Positions 26,739 through 36,317 of a stretch of DNA of 49,066 nt are shown in pieces. Position 1 is the first letter of the stretch; every line of letters starts with the position of its first letter. Location: contig CP070718.1 in assembly GCA_020350565.1 (NCBI GenBank), forward strand, positions 1,767,813 through 1,816,878, read 5' to 3'. Source of the stretch: Phycisphaerales bacterium. Lineage in GTDB: Bacteria; Planctomycetota; Phycisphaerae; UBA1845. A program made the translations under genes and the position numbers. Under the pieces are notes generated by a model. The model did no database searches and was not told where the DNA came from. It was given only the letters and a program-made list of their open reading frames with translations.

Positions 26739-29700
26739 TTATCCGCTGAACGCCCCCTGGAAGGCCGCGTAATCCTTCAGGTCAACGTCGCCGTCGCCAT
26801 CGATATCGGCGCAAGCACAAATGGACTGGATCGACAAGCCGGGCCCTTGCAGGCACACCCCAAACTTCGCGAAGTCCTGCAGGTCCACGTCGTCATCCCA
26901 GTCCATGTCACCCGGCGTAATGCATCCTACACGGATGCTGACGACGGCGATGTTGGAATCACCGCCTTCAGGAGGCATACCCCCGTCGCCGGCCTTGTAC
27001 TCGAAGCTGTCATCGCCGGTAAAGCCCGCCCCGGGCATGTAGTATACAACGTCGAGGCCACCCGACAGCGCGTAGGGCACCGTGGTGATGGGGGCCCCCG
27101 TGTTCGGGTCCTCAAGGCCGCCATGGCCGGGCAGACTCATGACGGTATAAAACAGCATCCCCGGCGGGTCAGGCTCGCCGTCGTCGTCCGCCTGAAACTC
27201 AATCACTGCCGACGTGTCCATCGGCATACCCTCCATCCGGTCAATTGCGATCGGTGGGTGCCCGGCACAAGCGCCCAGGGCAGAGAGATCCGTCTCGGAG
27301 AAGCCCGGGGGAATCCCGTTGCCTTCGGACAGCCCGGCAATGCCGTCTGTCGCCTCGACGTTCAGGTAGCTGATCACGATGGTCCCGTCAAAGTACATCT
27401 CAACCTGGAAGGTGTTGGAGTTGGTGGCGCCGTACTCGGGCACATCCTCGTAGGTCACCACTACGCGATCGGCAAACTGCTCCCAACTGACCGACCCACC
27501 GTTTTGCGGGCTGAGGTCGTCGAACAGCGCCGAAAGCCGCGGCATGGCGAAGTGATCATCCAGCGCGATGTAATAGGTCGCGTCACCGCTGGTGAAAGTG
27601 ATGTTGCCGTTACTGTTGATGTAGAAGCTGTCGTAGTCGACGCCGTACAACGATACCATGGCTCCACCAGACAGCGTGATCAACTCATAGTCGTCCTCAT
27701 CAAGGTCGATCTGGGTGCCGCCGGCTGGATCCGTGGGCAGGCTGGAGATTTGCTCGACGCAAGCGGTGTAATAATCGCCGCTGCCGTCAGGAGCAAACAG
27801 GATGCTTAGGTAATCCAGATCGTTGTCGCCGACGGCTACCTCGAACTCTTCGGTAAAGTAGTCCGGATCCGTGTCGAAGGAGTAACAGTTGCCACCATTG
27901 TCGTCGGTCGTTTGCAAGCCGGCCAAGTTTTCCGCGTCGACCGCGAAGTAGTAGGTGGTGCCGCCGTCCAGGCCGGACAGGTCGATCGTGTGGCTGGTGA
28001 CGTAGCCGCCCTGTTTGGCGCTGTAGTCCAGCGTGGCACAGTCAACGCCATAGCGGACCGCGCTGTTGGCCTCCCGGTCAGTCTCGAAAACGATCGTGGC
28101 GGTCGACGGTCCGGTGACGGCGACTGTCACATTCGTGATGGTTGGCGCGGCGCAAACCACAACGGCGGTGTCTTCCACCAGGACGTTTGTGTGGCCCTGC
28201 CCGTCGTCTGCGTCGATATACTCAACCCAGACGTCATCACCGTCGCTTACCACGAGAACGCCGAGGCTGTCCGTGACATGGAGGTCGATGGACCCCTCGA
28301 ACCGCCCCGTCGAGTCGCCGGTCTCGGTCAACGTCACCATCTCGCCGACAGGCTCGGAATCGGAATAGATCGTGACGTCAACGGTGTCCGGGGCGCCAAT
28401 GTCGACATCCAGATCGCAGTCCTCCACTGTGATGTACGCCGTGTCCACACAGGCGTAGCCGGGACGATCCAGCGTCACGGTGCCGGCGTTGAAGCAGGGC
28501 GGAGGCACGATCGGGTAGCGCCAGGCGGTCAGGGCATCCACATCGTCCCGGAGGGGATGATCGATGAACTCGAAGAATGAGCCGGTCAGATAAGAGGCGT
28601 AGATCATGGCGGGGTCCAGCGCGCCGGACTCGTCCTGTGGTGTCAACGGGTCATCATCGTCCACGCTGAACAGGAGAGTCAGGACTTTATGCTCGTTCCC
28701 GGCGGAATCCCAATCCAGCACCGTCCAGACAAACTCGAACGCGTCGATGTCCGTATCATCATCAAGACCGAGGTGGGTGACATCGTCGATGGCTTGGACG
28801 AAGCCGCCACCAGGCAGCACCTCGTAGATGTCTCCGGGATCGAGCAGGCCGGGGGGAGTGTAGATGTAGGTCGCCTCGTGATCCGGCGAGAACAACCAAG
28901 TCTCGCAGACCGGGTCCGGCGGGTCCTCGTAGTAAAGGAGGACGTCGAGCGAATCGACGTCGTCGTCCTCTTCTTCGTCAAGGAGTGGATTCGGCCAAAG
29001 ACTGGTATGCAGGGTCGTCTCGTCCTCGATTGGGTAATGGGCCCCGACGATGGCGGGCGACGTGAGCGTAAAGAGGATCAGGCCCATGATCTCATCGTGC
29101 TCGTAGGTTTGACCGTATGTCGAGCCGCCGGGGGACTGGACCCGGGTCGGCACCTCACAGTCGCCCGGCGCGGGCAGGCTGCCCACGTAGTGCCCGGCCG
29201 TATCGTCATCGTAGGAAATCACCAGGTACTCCGGACCCGCGATGCACTGCGACTCGAACCCGGAAACGGGCTCGGGCAAGGGGTCCGGCCCCACGAGATC
29301 GGCCATCGAGAAATCGACGCTGTCGTGCCCGTCGAGATCGAAATACTGGTCCACGACGTCTGCCGGCGAGATCGCAGGATCTTCACAGGTAGGGGCCGGG
29401 TGGTGGTCAGGGACCATCCCGGGTATCGGCCAGGGGTCCTGCGCAAAGATGGCAAAATCGTTCTTGACCCCGTCGGTGCCATCCACTGGCAACGGCGGCC
29501 CGTGCCAAAGGTAGGCGTCCCCCGGATCGAAGACTTCGTCACCGTCATGGTATGGGTCGCTCAGTTCAGTGTCGGAGCCGATGTCCAGCGAGAACTCCAA
29601 CTCGCCGGCAGAACGGGGGGCCGGCGGGCCGGCCAGGCTCAGGATGATCCAACCCTCGAATGACGCGTTGGCAACGTCATCCTGGAAAGACCCCACGCCA

Positions 29701-30461
29701 GGCGGGTTGACCATCGCATCGGTCTGGGCCTGCACGTGTACATTGGCGACGTGTCCAACCGTTGCGGGGTAAGAGCCGTTCCCCTGCTGCGATCGGATTC
29801 CCCTGACCATGGGAAGATCGAAGTGATTCGCGGGGTTGGGCAAGTCAGTGCCGTTGAGTTGGACCTGCGTCGAGAACACGTTGGCCGGATCTTCCAGAAA
29901 CGCCTCATGCTTCAACCAGGCGAAAGAGAACTGGTCCCACAGGTAATAGACCGTCACCGGGTCGCCGGGCGTGCCGTCGACCCGGAGGCCCATGTCCAGG
30001 ATGATGTCGGCAATCCCCCAGGCGGTATAAGGAGGGGCGTCAGGACAGTTGTGGTTGCCGATCGACCATGCATACCACCAGATCTTGACGGTGTCGGTGC
30101 CGATTCCGTCTACCCAGAATGCCGTCAAGCCTTGTCCGATGATGGCGCAACTGGCAGCGCAAGGCGGCTTGCATATCGACTCGCACACTCCGGCCCGATC
30201 ATAGCCGCCCCACCCCGGCCAGATCACCGTGCTGGTCTTCGGCAGGAATATCGGCCAGGGGCATGCTGCACAGCGAGACCCCAGCGTATCTGCCTGGGTG
30301 AAGCCAGTCCAACTGCCCGAGTTGAACGCCCACACCGGGTCCTGGGCCCTGGCGACGGGACTGCCCAGTGGCGCGAGTATCGCCGTGGCAGCCAAGGCCG
30401 CGACGCAGGCATTCGTCCCGCCACGGCTGCACCTGGGACTGTGCTTTGTGTGTGTTCTCAT
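26739..30461 (-). CDS. Large secreted modular protein with dockerin-like tail
   Basis: A 1240-residue exported protein. The start at 30461 has AAGGAG 7 nt upstream and opens a signal peptide (core ACVAALAATAILAPLGSPVARA). An earlier in-frame ATG at 30596 would add 45 residues with no signal character. Residues ~40-655 are a large region I do not recognise, with N-terminal Cys pairs (CAACPW, CESICKPPCAASC) and many Asp-rich turns. After it come four modules: an AGTVTLDR...Cys beta-domain (~657-770), an FN3-like domain (~770-860), a nidogen-like beta-sandwich (DYLSILF to LSALGAC, ~880-1063) and a cadherin-like domain ending in PPEGGDSN (~1065-1178). The tail has two EF-hand-like motifs (DVDLQDFAKF, DVDLKDYAAF). 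The same four modules in the same order are in the C25 protease at 36318-41003. Likely an extracellular structural or binding protein; no catalytic motif found. It is divergent from the sigma factor gene at 30640. Confidence 0.88.
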   Translation of the reverse strand: MRTHTKHSPRCSRGGTNACVAALAATAILAPLGSPVARAQDPVWAFNSGSWTGFTQADTLGSRCAACPWPIFLPKTSTVIWPGWGGYDRAGVCESICKPPCAASCAIIGQGLTAFWVDGIGTDTVKIWWYAWSIGNHNCPDAPPYTAWGIADIILDMGLRVDGTPGDPVTVYYLWDQFSFAWLKHEAFLEDPANVFSTQVQLNGTDLPNPANHFDLPMVRGIRSQQGNGSYPATVGHVANVHVQAQTDAMVNPPGVGSFQDDVANASFEGWIILSLAGPPAPRSAGELEFSLDIGSDTELSDPYHDGDEVFDPGDAYLWHGPPLPVDGTDGVKNDFAIFAQDPWPIPGMVPDHHPAPTCEDPAISPADVVDQYFDLDGHDSVDFSMADLVGPDPLPEPVSGFESQCIAGPEYLVISYDDDTAGHYVGSLPAPGDCEVPTRVQSPGGSTYGQTYEHDEIMGLILFTLTSPAIVGAHYPIEDETTLHTSLWPNPLLDEEEDDDVDSLDVLLYYEDPPDPVCETWLFSPDHEATYIYTPPGLLDPGDIYEVLPGGGFVQAIDDVTHLGLDDDTDIDAFEFVWTVLDWDSAGNEHKVLTLLFSVDDDDPLTPQDESGALDPAMIYASYLTGSFFEFIDHPLRDDVDALTAWRYPIVPPPCFNAGTVTLDRPGYACVDTAYITVEDCDLDVDIGAPDTVDVTIYSDSEPVGEMVTLTETGDSTGRFEGSIDLHVTDSLGVLVVSDGDDVWVEYIDADDGQGHTNVLVEDTAVVVCAAPTITNVTVAVTGPSTATIVFETDREANSAVRYGVDCATLDYSAKQGGYVTSHTIDLSGLDGGTTYYFAVDAENLAGLQTTDDNGGNCYSFDTDPDYFTEEFEVAVGDNDLDYLSILFAPDGSGDYYTACVEQISSLPTDPAGGTQIDLDEDDYELITLSGGAMVSLYGVDYDSFYINSNGNITFTSGDATYYIALDDHFAMPRLSALFDDLSPQNGGSVSWEQFADRVVVTYEDVPEYGATNSNTFQVEMYFDGTIVISYLNVEATDGIAGLSEGNGIPPGFSETDLSALGACAGHPPIAIDRMEGMPMDTSAVIEFQADDDGEPDPPGMLFYTVMSLPGHGGLEDPNTGAPITTVPYALSGGLDVVYYMPGAGFTGDDSFEYKAGDGGMPPEGGDSNIAVVSIRVGCITPGDMDWDDDVDLQDFAKFGVCLQGPGLSIQSICACADIDGDGDVDLKDYAAFQGAFSG

Positions 30462-30639
30462 CGCTTCACTCCTTATGCTTTTGAAGCCCGACGATTGCCA
30501 GGCCCGCTGCACCCCGTCGGTGTCTCTTACACCGCACTTCAAGCGGCTTGCGACACTCGTTGGGACCCTTGTCCTGCACATCCAAGGAGGCGACAATCAC
30601 CCCTGGACCCGGACAAAAAAAGTGCCGTGCGAGCACAAC

Positions 30640-31239
30640 ATGGCCGAGTCTTCCGAACAAAGCGTTTCCCATCAGCTCGCAGCCGCCAGGCAGGGGGATC
30701 AACAGGCCATCGGCGCCCTTTTTCGCCTGCTCTACGACGACTTGCGGATGATGGCGGCGCGCTACATGCAGCAGGAACGCGCGGCTCACACCTTGCAGGC
30801 GACGGCCCTGGTCCACGAGGCCTATCTGCGGCTTGTCGATCGACAAGTGGCAAATTGGCAGGACCGGGCCCACTTTCTGGCGGTCGCCGCGCAGGCCATC
30901 CGGCGGGTACTGGTGGATCACGCCAGGGGCCGAGGCCGCAAGAAACGAGGCGGTGGGCACAAGGAAATCACCCTATCGACCTCCATGGCAATTGCGGGTG
31001 GGCAGAATGTCGACCTGCTCGCCCTGGACGAAGCCCTGAACCATCTGAGTGAAACCGATCCGCTTGAAGCCCACATCGTGGAAATGCGGTTCTTCGCGGA
31101 GCTGACGGTGGAAGAGATTGCCGAGGTCCTCGGCATCTCTGATCGCAGCGTCCGACGGCACTGGAACTACGCTAAGACCTGGCTGTACCGCGAACTGAGA
31201 AAAGGCGAGACGAGGGCTGAGCGTGGAGAGCGGCCATGA
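30640..31239 (+). CDS. ECF-type sigma factor coupled to a kinase
   Basis: A 199-residue sigma factor of the planctomycete-rich ECF group with the TLQATALVHEAYLRL motif (51-65) in region 2. Region 4 runs from about 130 to 188, with LTVEEIAEVLGISDRSVRRHW (155-175) as the helix-turn-helix. The ATG at 30640 is chosen because family similarity begins directly after it. The frame stays open upstream but that part is antisense to the divergent exoprotein's 5' end. The ribosome binding site is weak, and a GTG at 30622 is an alternative. Its stop overlaps the start of the kinase gene by 4 bp (ATGA), so the two are translationally coupled and very likely work together. Divergent to the cassette exoprotein gene with 178 bp between start codons; regulation of that gene by this sigma factor is an attractive guess. 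Confidence 0.93.
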   Translation: MAESSEQSVSHQLAAARQGDQQAIGALFRLLYDDLRMMAARYMQQERAAHTLQATALVHEAYLRLVDRQVANWQDRAHFLAVAAQAIRRVLVDHARGRGRKKRGGGHKEITLSTSMAIAGGQNVDLLALDEALNHLSETDPLEAHIVEMRFFAELTVEEIAEVLGISDRSVRRHWNYAKTWLYRELRKGETRAERGERP

Positions 31240-34031
31240 CAACTGAGCGATCCGCCCGCTTGCGAGAACTGTTCAACCTTGCGCTCGATCGCCCCCCCGA
31301 ACAGCGCGGTGTATTTCTCAGTGAGGCCTGCTCGGGAGAGCCGTCGCTACGCTCCGATTTGCAGTCCTGGCTTGCCGCATTCGATGAAGCGAACAGCTTT
31401 CTCGAATCACCTGCTCTCGGGGGGCTGTCGGCCCTCACGGATGAGTCGGCCGCGACGATGATCGGGAGAAAAGTGGGCCAGTATCGCATCGAACGCCTGA
31501 TAGCCTCTGGGGGTATGGGTTGCGTATACGCGGCGGAGCAAGAGCAGCCCCGGCGGACGGTAGCCTTAAAGGTCCTTCGACCCGGGATTGCGTCTCCGGC
31601 CACCCTGCGTCGCTTTACACATGAAGCTGAAATCCTCGGCCGGCTCCGGCATCCGAATATCGCACAGATCTACGAAGCCGGCACTTACAACGCCGCAGGC
31701 GCCCGCGCGCCATACTTCGTTATGGAGCATATCCCCGACGCACGTTCGATTGTCCAGTACGCAAACCAAGAGGGGCTTTCCGCGCGGCAACGCCTTCGCC
31801 TGATTGCTGAGGTTTGCAGCGCCGTGCAGCATGCCCACCAGCGCGGCGTGATTCACCGCGACTTGAAGCCGGGCAACATCCTGGTCGATGCGTCCGGGCA
31901 GCCGAAAGTAGTGGATTTTGGTGTAGCGCGGGCCACCGATGCCGACGTGCAAGCGACCACGCTGCAAACGGACGTGGGTCAGCTCATTGGGACGCTTCCC
32001 TATATGAGTCCCGAACAGGTCAAGGGGGATCCCCATGAGTTAGATACGCGTAGCGACGTCTACTCGCTGGGCGTGGTTTGTTACGAGTTGCTGGCCGGTC
32101 AGCTACCTTACGATGTCAAGGATACGCCGATCACGGAGGCCATCCGCGTTATTGCCGAGGCTGCCGTCCTGCCGCTGGGTTCGCGTGACCGGACTTCGCG
32201 GGGAGACGTTGAGACCATCGTCGGCCGGGCGCTCGAAAAAGATAAGAGCCGGCGATATCAATCGGCCGCCGAGCTTGCCGCCGATATCCGCCGCTACCTC
32301 AACGGCGAGCCGATCACCGCTCACCCACCAAGCTCGCTGTACCAGTTGCGCAAGTTTGCTGGACGAAACAAGGCATTGGTTACCGCAGCGGCCGCAGTGT
32401 TCGTGGTGCTCGTGGCCGGCATCGTCGGCGTGAGCATTGGCTTGAACCGGGCCGTCGCAGCGGAAGAACTGGCCAGGCAACGGAGTGAGGAATCGGACAC
32501 CGTCACGGGTTTCCTTGCGGACATGCTTACGTTGGTGAATCCGGAGGAGATTGGCCGAGATGTCCTGGTTCAGGATGTACTCGATCAGGCCTCTGGAACG
32601 ATTGGCGAGGAGCTGGCGGACAAGCCACGGATTGAGGCTCGCTTACGCCACGCGATCGGCAGCGCCTATATGGGCCTCGGCAAATACGCACCGGCTTCCG
32701 AGCACCTCGAGCGCGCGTCGGGAATCGGCCGACGCGAGTTGGGCGAAGAGCATCCTACAACACTGACCTACTTGAGTGCTTTGCCTGTCCTTTACTATAA
32801 ACAGGGGCGTTACGACAAGGCGGAAGCGTCATGCTTGGACACTTTCAAGATTCAGCAGCGCGTCTTGGGGAAGGAGCATCCGGACACGTTGGACATGATG
32901 AACATGCTCGCCGTCCTGCATAATCAAAACGGCCGACTCGACGAGGCCGAGTCACTCCACCTTCGGATTCTCGAGGTTCGTCGCCGCAGCCTGGGTGAGG
33001 AGCACCCGGACACGCTGAACTCCTTGCATAATCTTGCCGCCGCATACGATAGCCAGGGGCGCTACGACAAAGCCGTCCCGCTCCTGACCCAGGTCGTGGA
33101 GACCAGGCGCCGAATTCTCGGTCCCCAGCACCCTGAGACCCTTTTCTCACTGAATAACCTTGCCTTCGCGTATGACGCCCTGCAACGCTACGACAAGGCC
33201 GAGCCACTCTACTTGGACGTGTTGCAAGCGCGTCGCCGGATCCTGGGCCCCGAGCATCCGGACACACTGGAATGCATGAACAATCTTGCCACCCTCTACG
33301 AAAGCCAGGGCCGCGCCAGCGAGGCAGAGGAGCTGCACCGGCAGGCCCTGGAAATTCAGCGGCGAGTGCTGGGACCGGAACATCCGGCGACCCTGACCTC
33401 CCAAAACAATCTTGCTGTTCTGTACTTCGGCCAGGGCGACTACGACCGTGCCAAGGCGTTGTTTGTGCAGACGTTGGAGACTCGCCGCCGCGTTCTCGGA
33501 CCGGAGCATCCGAGCACGCTGACCTCTCTGAACAATCTTGCCTTCACGTACAAGCAACAGCGTAGATATGAGGAAGCTGAAGCCTCGTACGTTCAGGTAG
33601 TAGAGTTGCATCGCCGGGTGTTCGGCCCGGCTCATCCGGAAACGCTGGACGCCGTGCGCGAACTGGCTCTATTGCGCCTGGCGCGAGGCTACCCGGACCA
33701 AGCGGAGCCGTTGATAGCCGAGGCCCTCGCGGTCGCAAGGACATCAGAGGCGGTAGAACAGCAAAAGGCACAGTTGTTGCACGGCTACGGCGAGTGCTTA
33801 ACGCAGTTGGAACGATACGACGACGCAGAAGCGGCGTTGCTCGAATCGATCCAAATCCTGACCGCTTCCTTCGGCGAAAAGCACGGGCGGACGGTCGCCG
33901 TCATCGATTCGCTCGTCGGACTCTACGAAGCCTGGGGTAAACTGGAGAAGGCCGCCGAATGGCGCGCCAGACTGCCGACGACCCAGCCAACCGCCGACAT
34001 CACGGAGAGGCCGTCCGCGGAAAACCGTTGA
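31236..34031 (+). CDS. Membrane Ser/Thr kinase with kinesin-light-chain-type TPR repeats
   Basis: A 931-residue Hanks-type kinase. Residues 1-75 are a helical leader. The kinase domain (~82-355) has the glycine loop ASGGMG (90-95, first Gly replaced by Ala), Lys112, HRDLKPGN (207-214), DFG (227-229) and SPEQ (258-261); it should be active. A transmembrane helix covers about 380-403. From ~470 to 850 there are roughly nine TPRs of the 42-residue kinesin-light-chain type, each carrying LGxEHPxTLxSxNNLAxxY, which bind peptides or proteins. The ATG overlaps the sigma factor stop. The gene probably senses an envelope signal through the TPR region and acts on the coupled sigma factor or its regulon; that link is inference from coupling. 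It ends 100 bp from the convergent radical SAM gene, with no obvious terminator. Confidence 0.95.
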   Translation: MTTERSARLRELFNLALDRPPEQRGVFLSEACSGEPSLRSDLQSWLAAFDEANSFLESPALGGLSALTDESAATMIGRKVGQYRIERLIASGGMGCVYAAEQEQPRRTVALKVLRPGIASPATLRRFTHEAEILGRLRHPNIAQIYEAGTYNAAGARAPYFVMEHIPDARSIVQYANQEGLSARQRLRLIAEVCSAVQHAHQRGVIHRDLKPGNILVDASGQPKVVDFGVARATDADVQATTLQTDVGQLIGTLPYMSPEQVKGDPHELDTRSDVYSLGVVCYELLAGQLPYDVKDTPITEAIRVIAEAAVLPLGSRDRTSRGDVETIVGRALEKDKSRRYQSAAELAADIRRYLNGEPITAHPPSSLYQLRKFAGRNKALVTAAAAVFVVLVAGIVGVSIGLNRAVAAEELARQRSEESDTVTGFLADMLTLVNPEEIGRDVLVQDVLDQASGTIGEELADKPRIEARLRHAIGSAYMGLGKYAPASEHLERASGIGRRELGEEHPTTLTYLSALPVLYYKQGRYDKAEASCLDTFKIQQRVLGKEHPDTLDMMNMLAVLHNQNGRLDEAESLHLRILEVRRRSLGEEHPDTLNSLHNLAAAYDSQGRYDKAVPLLTQVVETRRRILGPQHPETLFSLNNLAFAYDALQRYDKAEPLYLDVLQARRRILGPEHPDTLECMNNLATLYESQGRASEAEELHRQALEIQRRVLGPEHPATLTSQNNLAVLYFGQGDYDRAKALFVQTLETRRRVLGPEHPSTLTSLNNLAFTYKQQRRYEEAEASYVQVVELHRRVFGPAHPETLDAVRELALLRLARGYPDQAEPLIAEALAVARTSEAVEQQKAQLLHGYGECLTQLERYDDAEAALLESIQILTASFGEKHGRTVAVIDSLVGLYEAWGKLEKAAEWRARLPTTQPTADITERPSAENR

Positions 34032-34131
34032 TCCAAATCTAAGCAACCTGCCACGCCGCATAAGTGTCGCCAGCCGCTTCGATCGCCGAAATGCCGGCGG
34101 CCTTGCAGCGCGACGGCCCCGCAACCCGTCG

Positions 34132-36135
34132 TTACGGCCACGTGGCAATGGCCGCGACATATTCGTGAGCGACCTCGTAACCACGAGAGCCGCGCTGTCC
34201 TTCAGCAAGCAACTTCAAGAACTCTTCCGCCAGGGCTTCACGCCTGTCGGGGTCGATGGCATCGTAGAAGGCGGTCCCGGCACCGGACTTGAGAAGGTGT
34301 TCAAGGACTTCCTCGGGACGGTCGTAGCGGAATACGACGACGCCTTCCCGCAATTCTTCGACCGCGAATCCCTCGGCGAGCAGTTCCGTCTCGGCACTCT
34401 CGGCATCGCGGGGGAAATCAAACGCAACGCGCTTCTCCAGCATGGACGGATCGCGGGCCACAAGCTCTGCAAATATCTCCAGCGGCTCGCGCGGCGAGTT
34501 CTCCTTGTGCACGACGAAAGCTAGCCGACCGCCGGTGGACAAAGCGCGGCCGGCAGCCGCGAAGAAAGGCTTTAGCGGGATGTATCCCAGGACCCAGCTC
34601 GAGAAGATGAGGTCGAACGGGCCTTCGGCTTCCATTGCCCGGAGCGCATCACCGGGAATGAAGCGGACGTTTCTGAATCCTCTGACCTGAACGCGTTTGC
34701 GGGCCTCAGCCAACATGCCCTCGGAAAGATCAACCGCCACGATGCTCCGGACCTGTCCAGCCAGTAGCGCGGTTGCGTAGCCGGTCCCACAACCGGCCTC
34801 GAAGAGGTGCTCGTCGCCGCGAAGCTGCAGCTTTCCGACAAGCTCGTCAATCGGCTTGGCGGCCTCCGTGAGCCAGAACGCGTCGTAATCGCTGTAGACC
34901 CGGTCGTACGCAGACTGCAGCTCTTCCGCCCCAACGACTTCCCGCGCCTCGGAGTGAATCCCGAAGAAACGCGGCACCGCGTGTGATTGGGGCAGGCATT
35001 CCTCGCAAAGCCTGTGGGACACTTCGGGCTGCGTGGGCAGTTCGCAACCGGATAGCGGCTTTGTGAGCAGGCGACCGACGCAGCTCGTCCTGGGCCTGCG
35101 AAAGTGCTTGCCCATTCGTTCGAGAATCCGCGCCAGCGGCTCACGACGAACGTTCCCGAACGACACAGGTGCCAACTGGCAAGGGCAGACCTCCCCGCTC
35201 CCGTCGATGTATAGATGAGTCAAACCGGCTCCGCAGCCAAATGCTTGCGGCGACTCCAGATACACATACGAGGAAAGGATCGGCAGGTCGTCGTCGCGGG
35301 CCACTTGCTTCTGGTATTCGAGGATCAGTTCTCGTTCGCTCTTGGTGAGCAAGACCTCCGTCTGACCGGCCAGCTTCCCGGTCGCACTGGGTTCGAGCAG
35401 GTGCACCTCCCGGGCGCCGGCGTCGGCCGCGAAACGCATAAAGGACATGAAGCATTCCGCCCGCAGAAACGCACGCGTCGCTACCGCAACCGCATATGGA
35501 TACAGATCATGCCGACCCGCTGTTTGCAGCGCCCTCAACGCCGTCTGGAACGCACCTTTCGTTCCGCGCAGCCGATCGTGCTCTTCTTCATCAGCCGAAT
35601 CGAGGCTGACGCCGATGCCGAAGACCCCACCGTCTCGCAGGCGTCGGGCGCGCTCGTCAGTCAGCCCCATGCCCGTGGTTCCGACAATCAGACAGCAACG
35701 CTCGTCGAACAAACTGACGATCTCTTCAAGATCGTCGCGCAGCAGGGGCTCTCCTCCGGTCAGCGTGACCATCACGGCGCCCAGCTCCTGCAGCTCGCCC
35801 ACAACGCTCCTCAAAGTCTCGACCGAAAGGTCCTGTTGACTACGCCCGGCGTTGTAGCAGTGCCAGCAATTGAACATGCACCGGTTGGTCACCGCCAACG
35901 CAACGGAATAGAGGCGTCGTTCGCTGGCATCGCCGAGCAGTCGAAATCCCTCCGTCAGTTTGTCAAACGCCGGACTGGGATAGGGAGGAAAGTGCGTGTT
36001 CACGACGAAGCGGTCGCCGAAGCGCACGGCTTTCTCATGGGAGAAGTATTCCTTGAGAAAGCCGGCCACTCTGGGATGCAGCTTTGTGAAAGGCGGTCTT
36101 TTCGAGAGTTCGATGAAGAACTCGTCACCTCGCAT
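34132..36135 (-). CDS. Radical SAM (SPASM-like) protein fused to a class I SAM methyltransferase
   Basis: A 667-residue fusion. Residues ~75-250 form a radical SAM domain with the 4Fe-4S motif CMFNCWHC (Cys86, Cys90, Cys93) and TGGEP (126-130). Residues ~300-395 carry extra Cys in a SPASM-like arrangement (CGAG, VCPCQ, then C-x2-C near 380), suited to auxiliary iron-sulfur clusters as in peptide-modifying enzymes. Residues ~405-560 are a Rossmann methyltransferase with motif I EAGCGTGYA (~442-450), followed by a ~100-residue C-terminal part. The first 70 residues are unassigned. SPASM proteins usually modify peptides or act as anaerobic maturases; whether the methyltransferase acts on the same substrate is unknown. 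No candidate precursor peptide gene was found beside it. GAGG lies 9 nt before the ATG. A terminator separates it from the upstream C25 gene, so it likely has its own promoter. Confidence 0.9.
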   Translation of the reverse strand: MRGDEFFIELSKRPPFTKLHPRVAGFLKEYFSHEKAVRFGDRFVVNTHFPPYPSPAFDKLTEGFRLLGDASERRLYSVALAVTNRCMFNCWHCYNAGRSQQDLSVETLRSVVGELQELGAVMVTLTGGEPLLRDDLEEIVSLFDERCCLIVGTTGMGLTDERARRLRDGGVFGIGVSLDSADEEEHDRLRGTKGAFQTALRALQTAGRHDLYPYAVAVATRAFLRAECFMSFMRFAADAGAREVHLLEPSATGKLAGQTEVLLTKSERELILEYQKQVARDDDLPILSSYVYLESPQAFGCGAGLTHLYIDGSGEVCPCQLAPVSFGNVRREPLARILERMGKHFRRPRTSCVGRLLTKPLSGCELPTQPEVSHRLCEECLPQSHAVPRFFGIHSEAREVVGAEELQSAYDRVYSDYDAFWLTEAAKPIDELVGKLQLRGDEHLFEAGCGTGYATALLAGQVRSIVAVDLSEGMLAEARKRVQVRGFRNVRFIPGDALRAMEAEGPFDLIFSSWVLGYIPLKPFFAAAGRALSTGGRLAFVVHKENSPREPLEIFAELVARDPSMLEKRVAFDFPRDAESAETELLAEGFAVEELREGVVVFRYDRPEEVLEHLLKSGAGTAFYDAIDPDRREALAEEFLKLLAEGQRGSRGYEVAHEYVAAIATWP

Positions 36136-36191
36136 GGCGTCTTTCCTCTACACGCGCAGCAGCCATCCCGTGTAAGGTAGGCCCGCGAGAG

Positions 36192-36237
36192 TATGAAAGA
36201 AAGGCCCCGCACGCGGAAGTAACCACACGCGGGACCA
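36192..36237 (-). terminator. Rho-independent terminator of the C25 protease gene
   Basis: On the minus strand, about 80 nt after the stop codon at 36318, CCCGCGTGTGG (36233-36223) pairs with CCGCGTGCGGG (36216-36206) through 11 positions including G-U pairs, with a 6-nt loop, and is followed by GCCTTTCTTTC. This fits an intrinsic terminator and separates the protease gene from the radical SAM gene. Confidence 0.65.
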
Positions 36238-36317
36238 GGTCTTGTCATCAGGTGGCATCGGACGAGTCGTAAGAGGCCGCAACCTCGTCCGCGCCCTTCA
36301 GCGGCGCTTTTCCGCAG

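Noticed and set aside
30229-30639. Upstream extension of the second sigma factor frame by 137 codons
   Set aside because: The extension is antisense to the 5' end of the divergent exoprotein, and sigma-factor similarity starts only after the ATG at 30640.
34032-34131. Possible precursor peptide gene beside the radical SAM-methyltransferase
   Set aside because: The 100-bp gap has no short frame with a start, ribosome binding site and peptide-like sequence; the 180-bp gap on the other side is mostly a terminator and leader.
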